Positions 50,475-60,333 of a stretch of 64,000 bases of DNA are shown one piece after another. Origin of the DNA: Streptomyces cathayae (GTDB taxonomy: Bacteria > Actinomycetota > Actinomycetes > Streptomycetales > Streptomycetaceae). The stretch lies in the NCBI RefSeq assembly GCF_029760955.1, contig NZ_CP121682.1, forward strand, positions 3,658,001 to 3,722,000, read 5' to 3'. Within the stretch, counting starts at the first letter, position 1. Each line of letters begins with the position of its first letter. Under the pieces are notes generated by a model that searched no databases, had not been told where the DNA came from, and saw only the letters and a list, made by a program, of their open reading frames with translations. The position numbers and the translations under genes were made by a program.

Positions 50475-50995
50475 CAGCGGCCGGTGCCCCCGTAGACGAC
50501 GGCCTCGTCGCTGTCGGAGTCCAGCCCGAAGGCGGTGTGCACGGCGCGGACGGCATCGTCCACGGCGTCCTTGCGGGTGACGACCGAGATACGGATCTCG
50601 GAGGTCGAGATCAGCTCGATGTTCACGCCCGCGTCGGACAGCGCGGTGAAGAAGTCGGCGGTGACCCCGGGGTTGGTCTTCATACCGGCACCGACCAGCG
50701 AGATCTTGCCGATCTGGTCGTCGTAGCGCAGGGACTCGAAGCCGATGGCGTCCTTGTTCTTCTCCAGGGCCTCGATGGCCTTGGGGCCCTCGGTCTCCGG
50801 CAGCGTGAACGAGATGTCCGTCAGGCCCGTGGAGGCCGCCGACACGTTCTGCACGACCATGTCGATGTTGATCTCGGCGTCGGCGATCGTACGGAAGATC
50901 GAGGCCGCCTCGCCCGGCTTGTCCGGCACGCCGACGACCGTGACCTTGGCCTCGGAGGTGTCGTGCGCGACACCGGAGATGAGCGCCTGCTCCAC
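50474..50995 (-). CDS. Aspartokinase, in-frame internal start for beta subunit
   Basis: GTG 50995 lies inside the aspartokinase gene at codon 253 ([12 protein letters not shown]) and is preceded by GAGGGG eight bases upstream. Actinobacterial aspartokinases are known alpha2-beta2 enzymes whose beta subunit is made from such an internal start and equals the ACT-domain half, here 173 residues. Confidence 0.7.
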   Translation of the reverse strand: MEQALISGVAHDTSEAKVTVVGVPDKPGEAASIFRTIADAEINIDMVVQNVSAASTGLTDISFTLPETEGPKAIEALEKNKDAIGFESLRYDDQIGKISLVGAGMKTNPGVTADFFTALSDAGVNIELISTSEIRISVVTRKDAVDDAVRAVHTAFGLDSDSDEAVVYGGTGR

Positions 50996-51751
50996 CTTCT
51001 TGTCCCCTCGCTGAATCGGCTCACTGCTGACCCACGTGCCCGGCAGTCCACTGAAGGACGAGCGGACGTGGATCGGGATGTTGTACCGGCGGGCGTACTC
51101 CACACAGCGGTGGAGCAGCACCTTCGACCCGGAGGCCGCCAGTTCGAGCATGTCGCCGGTGGAGATCCAGTCGATCTTCCGGGCCTTCGGCACCACGCGC
51201 GGGTCGGCGGTGAACACGCCGTCGACGTCGGTGTAGATCTCGCACACCTCGGCCTCGAGGGCGGCCGCCAGGGCCACCGCGGTGGTGTCGGAGCCGCCGC
51301 GGCCGAGCGTGGTGATGTTCTTGCCCTGCTGGCTGACGCCCTGGAAACCGGCGACGATGGCGATGTTGCCCTCGTCCACCGAGGCACGGATCCGGCCGGG
51401 TGTGACGTCGATGATGCGGGCTTTGTTGTGGACCGAGTCGGTGATGACACCTGCCTGGCTGCCGGTGAAGCTCTGGGCGTTGTGGCCCAGGTTTTTGATC
51501 GCCATGGCCAGCAGGGCCATGGAGATCCGCTCTCCCGCGGTCAGCAGCATGTCGAGCTCGCGCCCGGCAGGCATCGGGGAAACCTGCTCGGCGAGATCGA
51601 TCAACTCGTCCGTCGTGTCGCCCATCGCGGAAACCACGACGACCACCTGGTGGCCGTTCTGCTTGGCTTCCACGACCCTCTTGGCGACGCGCTTGATGCC
51701 TTCGGCATCGGCTACGGAGGAGCCTCCGTACTTCTGCACGACAAGGCCCAC
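50474..51751 (-). CDS. lysC: Aspartokinase, alpha subunit
   Basis: A 425-residue aspartate kinase, first step of the aspartate pathway. [16 protein letters not shown] is the kinase start, followed by [45 protein letters not shown], then two ACT domains ([36 protein letters not shown]) that bind feedback amino acids. GTG 51751 with GAGGAG upstream gives the family length. First gene of the ask-asd pair. Confidence 0.95.
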   Translation of the reverse strand: MGLVVQKYGGSSVADAEGIKRVAKRVVEAKQNGHQVVVVVSAMGDTTDELIDLAEQVSPMPAGRELDMLLTAGERISMALLAMAIKNLGHNAQSFTGSQAGVITDSVHNKARIIDVTPGRIRASVDEGNIAIVAGFQGVSQQGKNITTLGRGGSDTTAVALAAALEAEVCEIYTDVDGVFTADPRVVPKARKIDWISTGDMLELAASGSKVLLHRCVEYARRYNIPIHVRSSFSGLPGTWVSSEPIQRGDKKVEQALISGVAHDTSEAKVTVVGVPDKPGEAASIFRTIADAEINIDMVVQNVSAASTGLTDISFTLPETEGPKAIEALEKNKDAIGFESLRYDDQIGKISLVGAGMKTNPGVTADFFTALSDAGVNIELISTSEIRISVVTRKDAVDDAVRAVHTAFGLDSDSDEAVVYGGTGR

Positions 51752-51999
51752 GTGCGCTCCTCGCTCATTCCGTCGTTGTCCCACGTTCTGCGCACATGTG
51801 CGCACACCGTGATCGGCTCATTCTATCGGGCACCCGAAAAACGCCTCGCCGATACCGCATCGTGAGACTCCCGGGCACCCGTACAGGAGGGCTCATGCCC
51901 CACCCGAAGCCCCCCACTCGGAAAAGCGACCCGCGTCACACCCTCACGGCCACCCCACGACCACGTCCTCCCGCCCCGTACCGGCGGCCGACGCCTCGG

Positions 52000-52332
52000 T
52001 CAGGCCACACCCGCCGTTCGGTCGCGGTACTCGATCGTCACCGTGATCCTGGCCCCGAGTGCCTCCGCGTACGTGCGCATGGACTCCAGGTTGTGGATCT
52101 CTCCCCGCTCGATCTGGGAGGCCCTGGCCTGGGAGATTCCCACCGCCGCGGCCGCCTGCGCCTGCGTCAGCCCTTGCTCCTCGCGGATCTCACGCAGGTG
52201 GTGACCCACCACGTAGGCCTCGGTCGCCGTACGCGCGGCCTGCTTGCGGGCCGCCCGTTCGGCGTCGGACACCTCGGGCTGGTTCTCCCGGATCCGGCGC
52301 TTGGCATCCGTCCAGCTGCTGTACCGGCTCAT
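52000..52332 (-). CDS. XRE-family DNA-binding protein
   Basis: A 110-residue protein with a basic N-terminal half (WTDAKRRIRENQPEVSDAERAARKQ) and a Cro/C1-type helix-turn-helix (LREIREEQGLTQAQAAAAVGISQARASQIERGE). Layout and size are like HigA-type antitoxins. Its ATG shares one base with the stop of the upstream cupin gene, so the two are an operon. Confidence 0.85.
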   Translation of the reverse strand: MSRYSSWTDAKRRIRENQPEVSDAERAARKQAARTATEAYVVGHHLREIREEQGLTQAQAAAAVGISQARASQIERGEIHNLESMRTYAEALGARITVTIEYRDRTAGVA

Positions 52333-52709
52333 CAGGTTTCCTCGCTCTCTGCCACTGCGTAGCCGGGGACGGACGGCCAGCGGACGGTCAGTACCACCGA
52401 CTCCTCCTCCGCGTACCAGGAGTGGTCGACTCCCCGCCCCCACACGACGTAATCGCCCTGCTCCTCCAGCAGGACGCTGCGGCCGGGAAGTTCCACCCGG
52501 AAACGGCCGCTGACGAGCACCAGGAGGGCTGTGCGTTCCTCGCCCCGCACCCACCGCACCCGCTCGTCGCCGCGGGGGTGGACACCCCACTTGATCTCCA
52601 CGGCCTCGCTGTGGCGCGGATCGTCGAGGTCCTTGAAGTGCCCGAGGATCCAGCCCCGGTCCAGCGCCGCGTCCTTGCCCGCGTTGCCGACGTACACGCG
52701 GTCGTCCAT
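52332..52709 (-). CDS. Cupin-fold protein, operon partner of the XRE protein
   Basis: A 125-residue protein starting MDDRVYVGNAGKDAALDRGWILGHF at ATG 52709. The second half is a small cupin barrel (VEIKWGVHPRGDERVRW, LLVLVSGRFRVEL, GDYVVWGRGVDHSWYAEEESVVL) with His in GVDHSW. Relatives are often labelled signal peptidase I, which the sequence does not support. It may bind a small ligand and act with the XRE protein. Confidence 0.75.
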   Translation of the reverse strand: MDDRVYVGNAGKDAALDRGWILGHFKDLDDPRHSEAVEIKWGVHPRGDERVRWVRGEERTALLVLVSGRFRVELPGRSVLLEEQGDYVVWGRGVDHSWYAEEESVVLTVRWPSVPGYAVAESEET

Positions 52710-52860
52710 GCCGCCCACCCGCTGCAAGACGTGAGCACTTCGGCCGGAACTGCCCCCATGGCGCTCATCTGAGCGGCGAAGTGACACCTTCCCGCCGATT
52801 GCTCACGTCTTCAGCGAAGAGGTCCCTCCCCCGCCCACCGTTTCGGGAACACCGGCTCCT

Positions 52861-53520
52861 TCATATGACCGGGCGCATGCCCAGGGGGGTGCCGATCTCC
52901 TCCGCCATGACCTTGCCCGCCTCGAACTCGAGGGTGTCGTCGCCCATGCCCTGGTCGGTGTCGAGGCCGTCGAGGGCGGGCAGGGGCTGGTCGAGGCGGA
53001 CGTGGGCGACGACGGACTGGAGGGCGCGCAGGGTCGCCGACGCGGTGGAGCCCCAGTTGGAGAAGTAGGAGAACTGCCACCACCACAGCGCTTCGGTGGT
53101 ACGGCCGGCCCGGTAGTGGACCATGCCGTGGCGGAGGTCGGTGATGACGTCGGTGAGGTCGTCGGAGATCCGGGCCGGGACGGGCGCCGTGCGGGGCTCG
53201 TAGGGGTCGAAGACCTCGGAGTAGACGTCGACCGGCTCCAGCAGCCGGGCGAGGTTCTCGCGGAGTTCGTCCACGTCGGCCTCCGGGCCCGGGTCGGGCT
53301 CGTACCGTTCCTCGGGGAGGATGTCCTCGTGGGCGCCCAGCCGGCCGCCGGCCAGCATGAGCTGGGAGACCTCCAGCAGGAGGAAGGGAACCGTCGAGTC
53401 GGGCTCGTCGCCCTTGGCGACCTCCGTGACGGCGACCAGGAAGCTCTCGATCTGATCCGCGATCTGGACCGAGAAGTCGTCCGGGTCCCGGTCGGTCGCG
53501 TGCAGCGTGGCGTCAGACAT
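52861..53520 (-). CDS. DUF5063 protein
   Basis: A 219-residue soluble helical protein. [48 protein letters not shown] and [23 protein letters not shown] are diagnostic of DUF5063. The ATG overlaps the recR stop by eight bases (ATGTCTGA), so it is coupled to recombination-repair genes. Function unknown. Confidence 0.88.
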   Translation of the reverse strand: MSDATLHATDRDPDDFSVQIADQIESFLVAVTEVAKGDEPDSTVPFLLLEVSQLMLAGGRLGAHEDILPEERYEPDPGPEADVDELRENLARLLEPVDVYSEVFDPYEPRTAPVPARISDDLTDVITDLRHGMVHYRAGRTTEALWWWQFSYFSNWGSTASATLRALQSVVAHVRLDQPLPALDGLDTDQGMGDDTLEFEAGKVMAEEIGTPLGMRPVI

Positions 53521-54112
53521 CTAGGAGTCGTCTCCCCTCGAAGGCCCGCCCGAGAGTGACCTCGTCCGCGTACTCCAGGTCGCCGCCCACCGGGAGGCCG
53601 CTGGCCAGACGGGTGACCTTCAGGCCCATGGGCTTGATCATGCGGGCGAGGTACGTGGCCGTGGCCTCGCCCTCCAGATTCGGGTCCGTGGCCAGGATCA
53701 GCTCGGTGACCGTGCCGTCGGCCAGCCGGGCCAGCAGTTCCCGGATGCGCAGATCGTCGGGGCCCACCCCGTCGATCGGGCTGATCGCGCCGCCCAGGAC
53801 GTGGTAGCGGCCCCGGAACTCGCGGGTGCGCTCGATGGCCACGACGTCCTTGGGCTCCTCCACGACACAGATGACCGCGCGGTCGCGGCGGGTGTCACGG
53901 CAGATGTTGCAGAACTCCTCCTGCGCCACGTTGCCGCAGGTCGCGCAGAAGCGGACCTTCGCCTTCACTTCCATCAGGGCGTGGGCGAGACGCCGTACGT
54001 CCGTCGGCTCCGCCTGGAGGATGTGGAAGGCGATCCGCTGGGCGCTCTTCGGACCGACGCCGGGCAGCCGCCCGAGTTCGTCGATGAGATCCTGCACCAC
54101 GCCTTCGTACAA
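53513..54112 (-). CDS. recR: Recombination protein RecR
   Basis: A 199-residue RecR, normal length. An N-terminal helix-hairpin-helix ([24 protein letters not shown]), a four-Cys zinc finger ([16 protein letters not shown]) and a Toprim domain ([17 protein letters not shown]) are all present. With RecF and RecO it loads RecA at gaps. TTG start at 54112. Downstream of the YbaB gene by 58 bp, as in many actinobacteria. Confidence 0.96.
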   Translation of the reverse strand: MYEGVVQDLIDELGRLPGVGPKSAQRIAFHILQAEPTDVRRLAHALMEVKAKVRFCATCGNVAQEEFCNICRDTRRDRAVICVVEEPKDVVAIERTREFRGRYHVLGGAISPIDGVGPDDLRIRELLARLADGTVTELILATDPNLEGEATATYLARMIKPMGLKVTRLASGLPVGGDLEYADEVTLGRAFEGRRLLDV

Positions 54113-54170
54113 CGGACTGCCGTCCTTCCTGGTTTTCTTCAGTACGTACCGTAGAGGCCCGCGCCCCGTC

Positions 54171-54512
54171 TTAGAAGGGCAGACCGGGAATGCCGCCGCC
54201 GCCCAAACCCTGGGCCAGCGGGCCGAGCTTCTGCTGCTGGATGGTCTGAGCGTTCTCGTTGGCCGCCTGGACGGCCGCGACGATCAGGTCCGCGAGGGTC
54301 TCGGTGTCCTCGGGGTCCACCGCCTTCGGGTCGATCTTCAGCGCCCGGAGTTCGCCACCGCCGGTGACGGTCGCCGTCACCAGGCCGCCGCCCGCCTTGC
54401 CGTCGATCTCCGTCTGCGCGAGTTCCTCCTGCGCCTTGGCCAGGTCCTGCTGCATCTTCTGGGCCTGCTGGAGCAACTGCTGCATGTTGGGCTGGCCACC
54501 ACCGGGGATCAC
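54171..54512 (-). CDS. YbaB/EbfC-family nucleoid-associated protein
   Basis: A 113-residue protein with [34 protein letters not shown], the helix and beta core of YbaB, then [33 protein letters not shown]. It forms DNA-binding dimers and is usually encoded with recR. GTG start 54512. Confidence 0.93.
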   Translation of the reverse strand: MIPGGGQPNMQQLLQQAQKMQQDLAKAQEELAQTEIDGKAGGGLVTATVTGGGELRALKIDPKAVDPEDTETLADLIVAAVQAANENAQTIQQQKLGPLAQGLGGGGIPGLPF

Positions 54513-54802
54513 GATTCAGCTCCTTGGTCGGTCCGTCCGTACGGGATTTTCCCGCTCGGCACGAGCCTACGTGGTCCGGGCGGCCGTCGCCCCAGCACTC
54601 TTTCGAGTGAGTCCCGGTCGGGCCCTCTACCTGATCACGGCCCTCTTTCGGGCGGAAGAGCGGCCGAACCCCCGACGCGCCCCACCCGTTGGGCGATAGG
54701 AAGGGCCGGGCACGTCCGCGCCGGACGTCGAGCAGACGCCGGGCCGGCGTCGAGCAGGAGTCGGCAGGAGTCGGCAGGGGTCAGGTCAGTAGGGAGTACG
54801 GG

Positions 54803-55549
54803 GTGGGTCAGCCGGAGATGCAGCCCGAGGACCGTCCGCAGGACGGTCCCGGCGAGGGGGCGGCCGGGCTGCGGCCGGGCGATCTGGCCGGGCGGGTGTT
54901 TCCGCTCGGGGACTGGGGCGAGCCCGCGCTCCGGCTGGACGAGCTGTACCGGTGGGTGGAGCGGGGGGCACTGGACACCGCCGCCTGGTACCTCGCGGAC
55001 CGGGTGTGGAAGCGGCGCTGCGCGCGGGCCCTGCGCGCCGGGACCGCGGCGGGGACGGTCACCGGGGCGGCGCTGCTGCTGCTGGATCTGACCCGGGTGG
55101 CCGTCGGGGCCACTCCCTGGGGGTACCTGGCGCTGCTGCTGGCGGTCGCGTGTGCGGTCGCCGACCGGTTCTTCGGGGTGACGTCCGGCTGGATGCGGGA
55201 CGTGGCGACCGCGCAGGCGGTGCAGCGGCGGCTCCAGGCGTTCCAGTTCGACTGGGCGTCGGAGTGCGTCCGTGAGGTGCTGGGACCGGCCGAGGGCACC
55301 GCGAGCGAGGCGGCCGAGCGGTGCCTGTCGGTGCTGCGGCGGTTCTCGGAGGACGTGAGCGAGCTGGTGCGGGCCGAGACGGAGGACTGGATGACGGACT
55401 TCCGCGGCGGGATCGTGCCACCGGGCGTCCGGAGGGCCGCGGCGGGCCCGGTCCGCCCCGATGCGGCCGCGCCGCACGGCCGCTTCCCCGCCCCACCGGG
55501 CCCGGCCCGGCCGAACATGCCCCGGCAGCGCCCGCCGGAGCCGAGGTGA
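54803..55549 (+). CDS. SLATT-like two-helix membrane protein
   Basis: A 248-residue protein. GTG 54803 has GGGAG six bases upstream. YRWVERGALDTAAWYLADRVWKRRCARAL leads into two membrane helices (AGTVTGAALLLLDLTRVAVG; GYLALLLAVACAVADRFFG) and a long cytoplasmic helix (AQAVQRRLQAFQFDWASE...). This is the SLATT plan; SLATT proteins are predicted pore-forming effectors in nucleotide-signalling conflict systems, but this copy sits in conserved chromosome beside recR/ybaB. The C-terminus is Pro/Gly-rich. Confidence 0.65.
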   Translation: MGQPEMQPEDRPQDGPGEGAAGLRPGDLAGRVFPLGDWGEPALRLDELYRWVERGALDTAAWYLADRVWKRRCARALRAGTAAGTVTGAALLLLDLTRVAVGATPWGYLALLLAVACAVADRFFGVTSGWMRDVATAQAVQRRLQAFQFDWASECVREVLGPAEGTASEAAERCLSVLRRFSEDVSELVRAETEDWMTDFRGGIVPPGVRRAAAGPVRPDAAAPHGRFPAPPGPARPNMPRQRPPEPR

Positions 55550-55576
55550 GCCGAGGCAGGGGGACGGCCGGGTGTC

Positions 55577-57664
55577 TCAGTCCCGGGTGTAGACGAGCTG
55601 CTCGCCGTTGCTGGTGTTCACGCGCTGGAGGGAACCGTCGGGGCGGAGGGTGATCTCGGTGGCGGACCCCGGGGTGCAGGCGCTGCGCGGCTGGCCGACC
55701 GTCACGCTGGACGGGCCGATCCGCAGCCGGTCGCCGGAGCCCGGGGCGTCGGAGAGGCTGCCCTCGAACACGCAGTGGTAGGTGCCGTTGCCGGTGGGTC
55801 CGTCGGCGACGAGGGACATGACCGTGTCCCCCACCTCGCCCTGCTGGAGGGTCAGCGTGCGGGTGTGCAGGCCGCTCGCGTTGTCGATGGTCGTGGACCA
55901 ACTGCCCAGGTAGCCGGTCGGGATCGCCCCGTCCGTCGGCGCGGAGGTGCCGGGCCGCGTCGGGTCGCCCGTGTCTCCCGCACCACCTGATCCGTCCGGG
56001 CCGGGCGAGGCCTTGCCGTCGGCGGTCGGGTCGGTGCCCCGGGACGTGTCGTCGGTCGCCGCGGTCGTGGGGTCGCCGCCGGCGCTGTTGCCGCCGTCGT
56101 TGCCGCTCATCAGCGCGTACACCGTGCCACCGGCGGCGATCGCGACGACCAGCGCGATGACGACGAGCAGCGCGGTGGAACGGTCGCTCCGCGGTGCCTG
56201 CGCCGGGCCGTACGGGGGCGGGGTGGAGCCGAAGGGCGGCGGGCCGTAGGGCGGGGTGGAGCCGGCGGCCCCGTAGGCGTTGTACGGGTAGCCGTAGCCG
56301 GGGGGCTGGGGGTGCTGCTGGGGATGGCCGTAGGCGGCGGGGGCCTGCCCCATCGCCGGGTTGCCCGGGTTGGGGCCCGGGGGCGGTGTGGTGCTCTGGC
56401 CGACGACCAGGGTGGGCAGGTGGTTCACCGGCGCCCCGTCACCGGGGGTGCCCGGCGCGGGCGGGGCGGGTGCGTGGGGCGGGGGCTCCGGTGGGGCGGA
56501 GGCGTCGGGGGCGGGGGCGTGCTCGGGGGTGGCGGCGGGCGCGGAGCCGTCCGGTCCGGGAAGCCCAGACGGCGTGGACGGTGCGGGGAGCGCAGCCGGT
56601 GCGGGCGGCCCGGGCGGTGCGGACGGCGTGGGCTGCCCGGCGGCCCCTGCCGCACCCGCCGCCGCTGCCGCCGCTGCCGGGGGTGCCGCCGCTGCCGGGA
56701 GTGCCGGGGGCGCTTCCGGGGCCTCCGCGTCCAGCAGCCGCACGGCGTGCCGGCCGAGCTGGGCGACCAGGGCGCCCGGCAGCCAGGGATCGCGGGAGCG
56801 GCCGTCGACGACGGTGTCCTCGGCACCGGTGCGCTCCAGGATCTGGTCGAGCGTGGGCCGCTGGGCGGGGTCCTTCCTCAGGCAGTCCCGCACCAGGTCG
56901 GCGAGGCCCTCGGGGACCCGGCCGAGGTCGGGTTCCTCCTGGGCGATGCGGAACATCAGGGCGTGCACACCACTGTTGGCGGTGCCGAAGGGAAGCTCCC
57001 CGGAGGCCGCGTAGGCGAGCACCGAGCCGAGGCAGAAGACGTCGCAGGCGGAGGTGATCCGGTCGCCGCGCACCTGCTCCGGCGCCATGAACCCGGGCGA
57101 GCCGACGAGCGCGCCGGTGCGGGTGAGTCCGCCGTCGGTCACGGTCTCCATCGCCCGCGCGATCCCGAAGTCGATGACGCGCGGCCCGTCGATGGTGACG
57201 AGCACGTTGGACGGCTTGAGGTCGCGGTGCACGATGCCGACGGCGTGGATGTCCTTCAGCGCGTGCGCGAGACCGGCGGCGAGAATGCGGACCGAACGCT
57301 CGGGCAGCGCTCCGTGGTCCCGCCCGACCACCTGCTGGAGGCTGGGCCCCGCGACGTACCCGGTGGCGACCCACGGCACCGGGGCCTCGGTGTCCGCGTC
57401 CAGCACCGGCGCGGTCCAGGCGCCGCCGACCTGCCGTGCGGCCTGCACCTCCTGGCGGAAACGGGCCCGGAACTCCTCCTGCTGGGCCAGCTCCTCGCGG
57501 ACCAGCTTGACGGCGACGGTGCGTCCCCGGTCGGAACGGGCCAGGTAGACCTGCCCCATTCCGCCGGCCCCGAGCCGCGCGAGCAGCCGGTACGCGCCGA
57601 TCCTCTCCGGGTGCCGGTCGCCCAGCGCCCCCGCCGCGCCGTCCCCCGGCCCGTGCATCTCCAT
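55577..57664 (-). CDS. Receptor-type serine/threonine protein kinase
   Basis: A 695-residue kinase. Residues 20-280 are a Hanks-type kinase: GAGGMGQVYLA (P-loop), VAVKLV (Lys), HRDLKPSN (catalytic loop), VIDFGIA, GSPGFMAPEQ. A long Pro/Ala/Gly-rich linker (300-500) precedes one membrane helix (TALLVVIALVVAIAAGGTVYALMSG) and an extracellular domain with two Cys (YHCVFEGSLSD, SACTPGS) and no PASTA repeats. ATG 57664. Ligand unknown. Confidence 0.93.
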   Translation of the reverse strand: MEMHGPGDGAAGALGDRHPERIGAYRLLARLGAGGMGQVYLARSDRGRTVAVKLVREELAQQEEFRARFRQEVQAARQVGGAWTAPVLDADTEAPVPWVATGYVAGPSLQQVVGRDHGALPERSVRILAAGLAHALKDIHAVGIVHRDLKPSNVLVTIDGPRVIDFGIARAMETVTDGGLTRTGALVGSPGFMAPEQVRGDRITSACDVFCLGSVLAYAASGELPFGTANSGVHALMFRIAQEEPDLGRVPEGLADLVRDCLRKDPAQRPTLDQILERTGAEDTVVDGRSRDPWLPGALVAQLGRHAVRLLDAEAPEAPPALPAAAAPPAAAAAAAGAAGAAGQPTPSAPPGPPAPAALPAPSTPSGLPGPDGSAPAATPEHAPAPDASAPPEPPPHAPAPPAPGTPGDGAPVNHLPTLVVGQSTTPPPGPNPGNPAMGQAPAAYGHPQQHPQPPGYGYPYNAYGAAGSTPPYGPPPFGSTPPPYGPAQAPRSDRSTALLVVIALVVAIAAGGTVYALMSGNDGGNSAGGDPTTAATDDTSRGTDPTADGKASPGPDGSGGAGDTGDPTRPGTSAPTDGAIPTGYLGSWSTTIDNASGLHTRTLTLQQGEVGDTVMSLVADGPTGNGTYHCVFEGSLSDAPGSGDRLRIGPSSVTVGQPRSACTPGSATEITLRPDGSLQRVNTSNGEQLVYTRD

Positions 57665-57968
57665 CGTTGCGCCGCCTTCCCCCACAGTGAGCAACAGCCC
57701 GAGAATAGACCGGGCCGGGTCCGGAGTGACCAGGGCTTCGTCCACGGTTCCGTAACAGGAGGGCCCGGTTCGTCGCGCACGGCGGACAGGCGTTCACCGC
57801 GTGGACCGCCTGTGCGAACCCCGCCGCGCCGCACGCCTCCACCGCGCCGGTCGCCGGTCACCGGCTCCTTCGGTAGCGACGGCCGTCGACGCTCTGTCGC
57901 GGAAGGCGGCGGGCCGCGGACAGCCCGCCGATGTCGCGCGGCCGGTGCCACGGCCTACCCTCGGCGCC

Positions 57969-59324
57969 ATGACTCCTCAGCCGAACCCCGAGGCCGGGGC
58001 CGCCGTGAAGGCCGCCGACCGTGCGCACGTCTTCCACTCCTGGTCCGCGCAGGAGCTCATCGACCCGCTCGCCGTCGCCGGGGCCCAGGGTTCGTACTTC
58101 TGGGACTACGACGGCCGGCGCTACCTCGACTTCACCAGCGGCCTCGTCTACACCAACATCGGCTACCAGCACCCGAAGGTCGTCGCCGCGATCCAGGAGC
58201 AGGCCGCGCGGATGACGACGTTCGCGCCCGCGTTCGCCGTCGAGGCGCGGTCGGAGGCGGCGCGGCTGATCGCCGAGCGGACACCGGGCGACCTCGACAA
58301 GATCTTCTTCACCAACGGGGGCGCGGACGCCGTCGAGCACGCCGTGCGCATGGCGCGGCTGCACACCGGGCGGCCCAAGGTGCTCTCCGCGTACCGCTCG
58401 TACCACGGCGGCACCCAGCAGACCGTGAACCTCACCGGTGACCCGCGCCGCTGGGCCTCCGACAGCGGCACGGCCGGGGTCGTGCGCTTCTGGGCGCCCT
58501 TCCTGTACCGCTCCCGCTTCCACGCCGAGACCGAGGAGCAGGAGTGCGCGCGGGCGCTCGAGCACCTGGAGGCGACGATCACCTTCGAGGGGCCCGCGAC
58601 GATCGCGGCGATCATCCTGGAGACCGTCCCGGGCACGGCGGGCATCATGCCGCCGCCGCCCGGTTACCTCGCCGGGGTGCGTGCGCTGTGCGACACGTAC
58701 GGCATCGTCTTCGTCCTGGACGAGGTCATGGCCGGGTTCGGCCGGACCGGCACGTGGTTCGCGGCGGACCTGTACGACGTCGTGCCGGACCTGCTGACCT
58801 TCGCGAAGGGCGTGAACTCCGGGTACGTGCCGCTCGGCGGCGTCGCGATCTCCGGGGCGATCGCCGACACGTTCGGGAAGCGGCCGTACCCGGGTGGGCT
58901 GACGTACTCCGGGCATCCGCTGGCCTGCGCCGCGGCCGTCGCGACGATCGAGGTCATGGCCGAGGAGGGCGTCGTCGAGAACGCGGCGCGGCTCGGCACG
59001 TCGGTGGTCGGACCCGCGCTGCACGAGCTCGCGGAGCGGCACCCCAGTGTGGGCGAGGTCCGCGGGGTCGGCATGTTCTGGGCGCTGGAGCTGGTACGGA
59101 ACCGGGAGACCCGGGAGCCGCTGGTGCCGTACAACGCGGCCGGCGAGGCGAACGCCCCCATGGCCGCGTTCGCGGCGGCCGCGAAGGCGGGCGGGCTGTG
59201 GCCCTTCGTGAACATGAACCGCACCCATGTGGTGCCGCCGTGCAACACGACCGAGACCGAGCTGAAGGAGGGCCTGGCGGCACTGGACTCGGCCCTGTCG
59301 GTGGCGGACGAACACGTGGAGTGA
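57969..59324 (+). CDS. Class III PLP-dependent aminotransferase
   Basis: A 451-residue omega-type aminotransferase. YFWDYDGRRYLDFTSGLVYTNIGYQHP, FFTNGGADAVEHAVRMAR, YRSYHGGT, VLDEVMAGFGRTG and the PLP Lys in FAKGVNSGYVPLGG are all present. Probably acts on an amine or beta-amino acid and pyruvate; substrate unknown. No ribosome site precedes ATG 57969, but TACCCT (57958-57963 region) is well placed for a leaderless transcript. The GntR gene downstream may regulate it. Confidence 0.93.
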   Translation: MTPQPNPEAGAAVKAADRAHVFHSWSAQELIDPLAVAGAQGSYFWDYDGRRYLDFTSGLVYTNIGYQHPKVVAAIQEQAARMTTFAPAFAVEARSEAARLIAERTPGDLDKIFFTNGGADAVEHAVRMARLHTGRPKVLSAYRSYHGGTQQTVNLTGDPRRWASDSGTAGVVRFWAPFLYRSRFHAETEEQECARALEHLEATITFEGPATIAAIILETVPGTAGIMPPPPGYLAGVRALCDTYGIVFVLDEVMAGFGRTGTWFAADLYDVVPDLLTFAKGVNSGYVPLGGVAISGAIADTFGKRPYPGGLTYSGHPLACAAAVATIEVMAEEGVVENAARLGTSVVGPALHELAERHPSVGEVRGVGMFWALELVRNRETREPLVPYNAAGEANAPMAAFAAAAKAGGLWPFVNMNRTHVVPPCNTTETELKEGLAALDSALSVADEHVE

Positions 59325-59422
59325 CCTGACACCCCGTGCCCGCCGGGGCCCGCCGAGGGCTGCCGGCCCCGGCGGGCACTCGAACAGGTTCGGGAGAAGT
59401 GAACGCGTAAGGTGGCGGAACC

Positions 59423-59440
59423 GTGCACAGATGTGTGCAC
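59423..59440. promoter_or_regulatory. GntR/FadR-type palindromic operator
   Basis: GTGCACA-GATG-TGTGCAC, perfect 7-bp arms, 34 bp upstream of the GntR gene start. Probably the site of autoregulation. Confidence 0.6.
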
Positions 59441-59473
59441 GTCATTCGAACGCGATGAGGGAGACGCCCGACC

Positions 59474-60181
59474 ATGCCCGGCACCAGCGGCAACGGTGCG
59501 GTGACCCGCAGCACGCTGCGGCAGCAGATCGCCGACGCGCTCCGTGACGAGGTGCTGGCCGGGCGGCTCCAGCCGGGGCAGGAGTTCACCGTCAAGGAGA
59601 TCGCCGACCAGTACGGGGTGTCCGCGACCCCGGTGCGGGAGGCGCTGGTCGACCTGTCGGCGCAGGGACTGCTCGACGCCGACCAGCACCGGGGGTTTCG
59701 GGTGCAGGAGTACTCCGTCGACGACTTCCGCGACATGATCGAGGCCCGCGGCCTGGTGATCGACGGGATGTTCCACGCCCTGACCTCCCCCGACGGACGC
59801 CTGGCCTCCCTGCGGCCCGAGGAGCCCCGGGTCGCCGCCGCGCTCGCCGGGGTCCGGCGGCGCGGCGAGGAGGCGCAGCGGTCGGCCCTCGCCGGGGACC
59901 TCACCGTTCTGATCGGCTACGACCTGCGTTTCTGGCGCGAACTCGGGGCCCTGTTCGGCAACTCCTACCTCACCGCCTTCCTGCACCGGCTCCGGGTGCA
60001 GACCTGGGTGTGCGCGGTGCAGCATCTGCGTCGGCTGCCCGATCTGCGGGGACGGCTGTGGTCCGAGCACACCGATCTGGTCGATTCCCTGTCGCGCCGC
60101 GACACCGCTTCCGCGCGCGCGATCATCGACTCGTACAACGCCCACTCCCTGAGCCTCGTCGAACGGCTCCCCCCGGACTGA
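59474..60181 (+). CDS. GntR-family regulator (FadR/FCD subfamily)
   Basis: A 235-residue protein with an N-terminal GntR helix-turn-helix (TLRQQIADALRDEVLAGRLQPGQ, YGVSATPVREALVDLSAQGLLD, HRGFRVQEYS) and a C-terminal all-helical FCD ligand domain (FRDMIEARGLVIDGM ... LWSEHTDLVDSLSRRDTASARAIIDSYNAH). It likely senses a carboxylic acid and controls its own gene and perhaps the aminotransferase upstream. Confidence 0.9.
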   Translation: MPGTSGNGAVTRSTLRQQIADALRDEVLAGRLQPGQEFTVKEIADQYGVSATPVREALVDLSAQGLLDADQHRGFRVQEYSVDDFRDMIEARGLVIDGMFHALTSPDGRLASLRPEEPRVAAALAGVRRRGEEAQRSALAGDLTVLIGYDLRFWRELGALFGNSYLTAFLHRLRVQTWVCAVQHLRRLPDLRGRLWSEHTDLVDSLSRRDTASARAIIDSYNAHSLSLVERLPPD

Positions 60182-60333
60182 GCGGACCGAGCGGGGCCGG
60201 GGCGCGGCGCCCGCGGCGTCCGTGTTCGTATGGGTGGGGGGCCTGCACGGGGGGAGCCGCCCCCGCCCCCCCGCCGATACCCTTCTCCGAGGACCTGTGT
60301 GTCTTCGACCTACGTGCTGTGCGAGGAGCTCTC

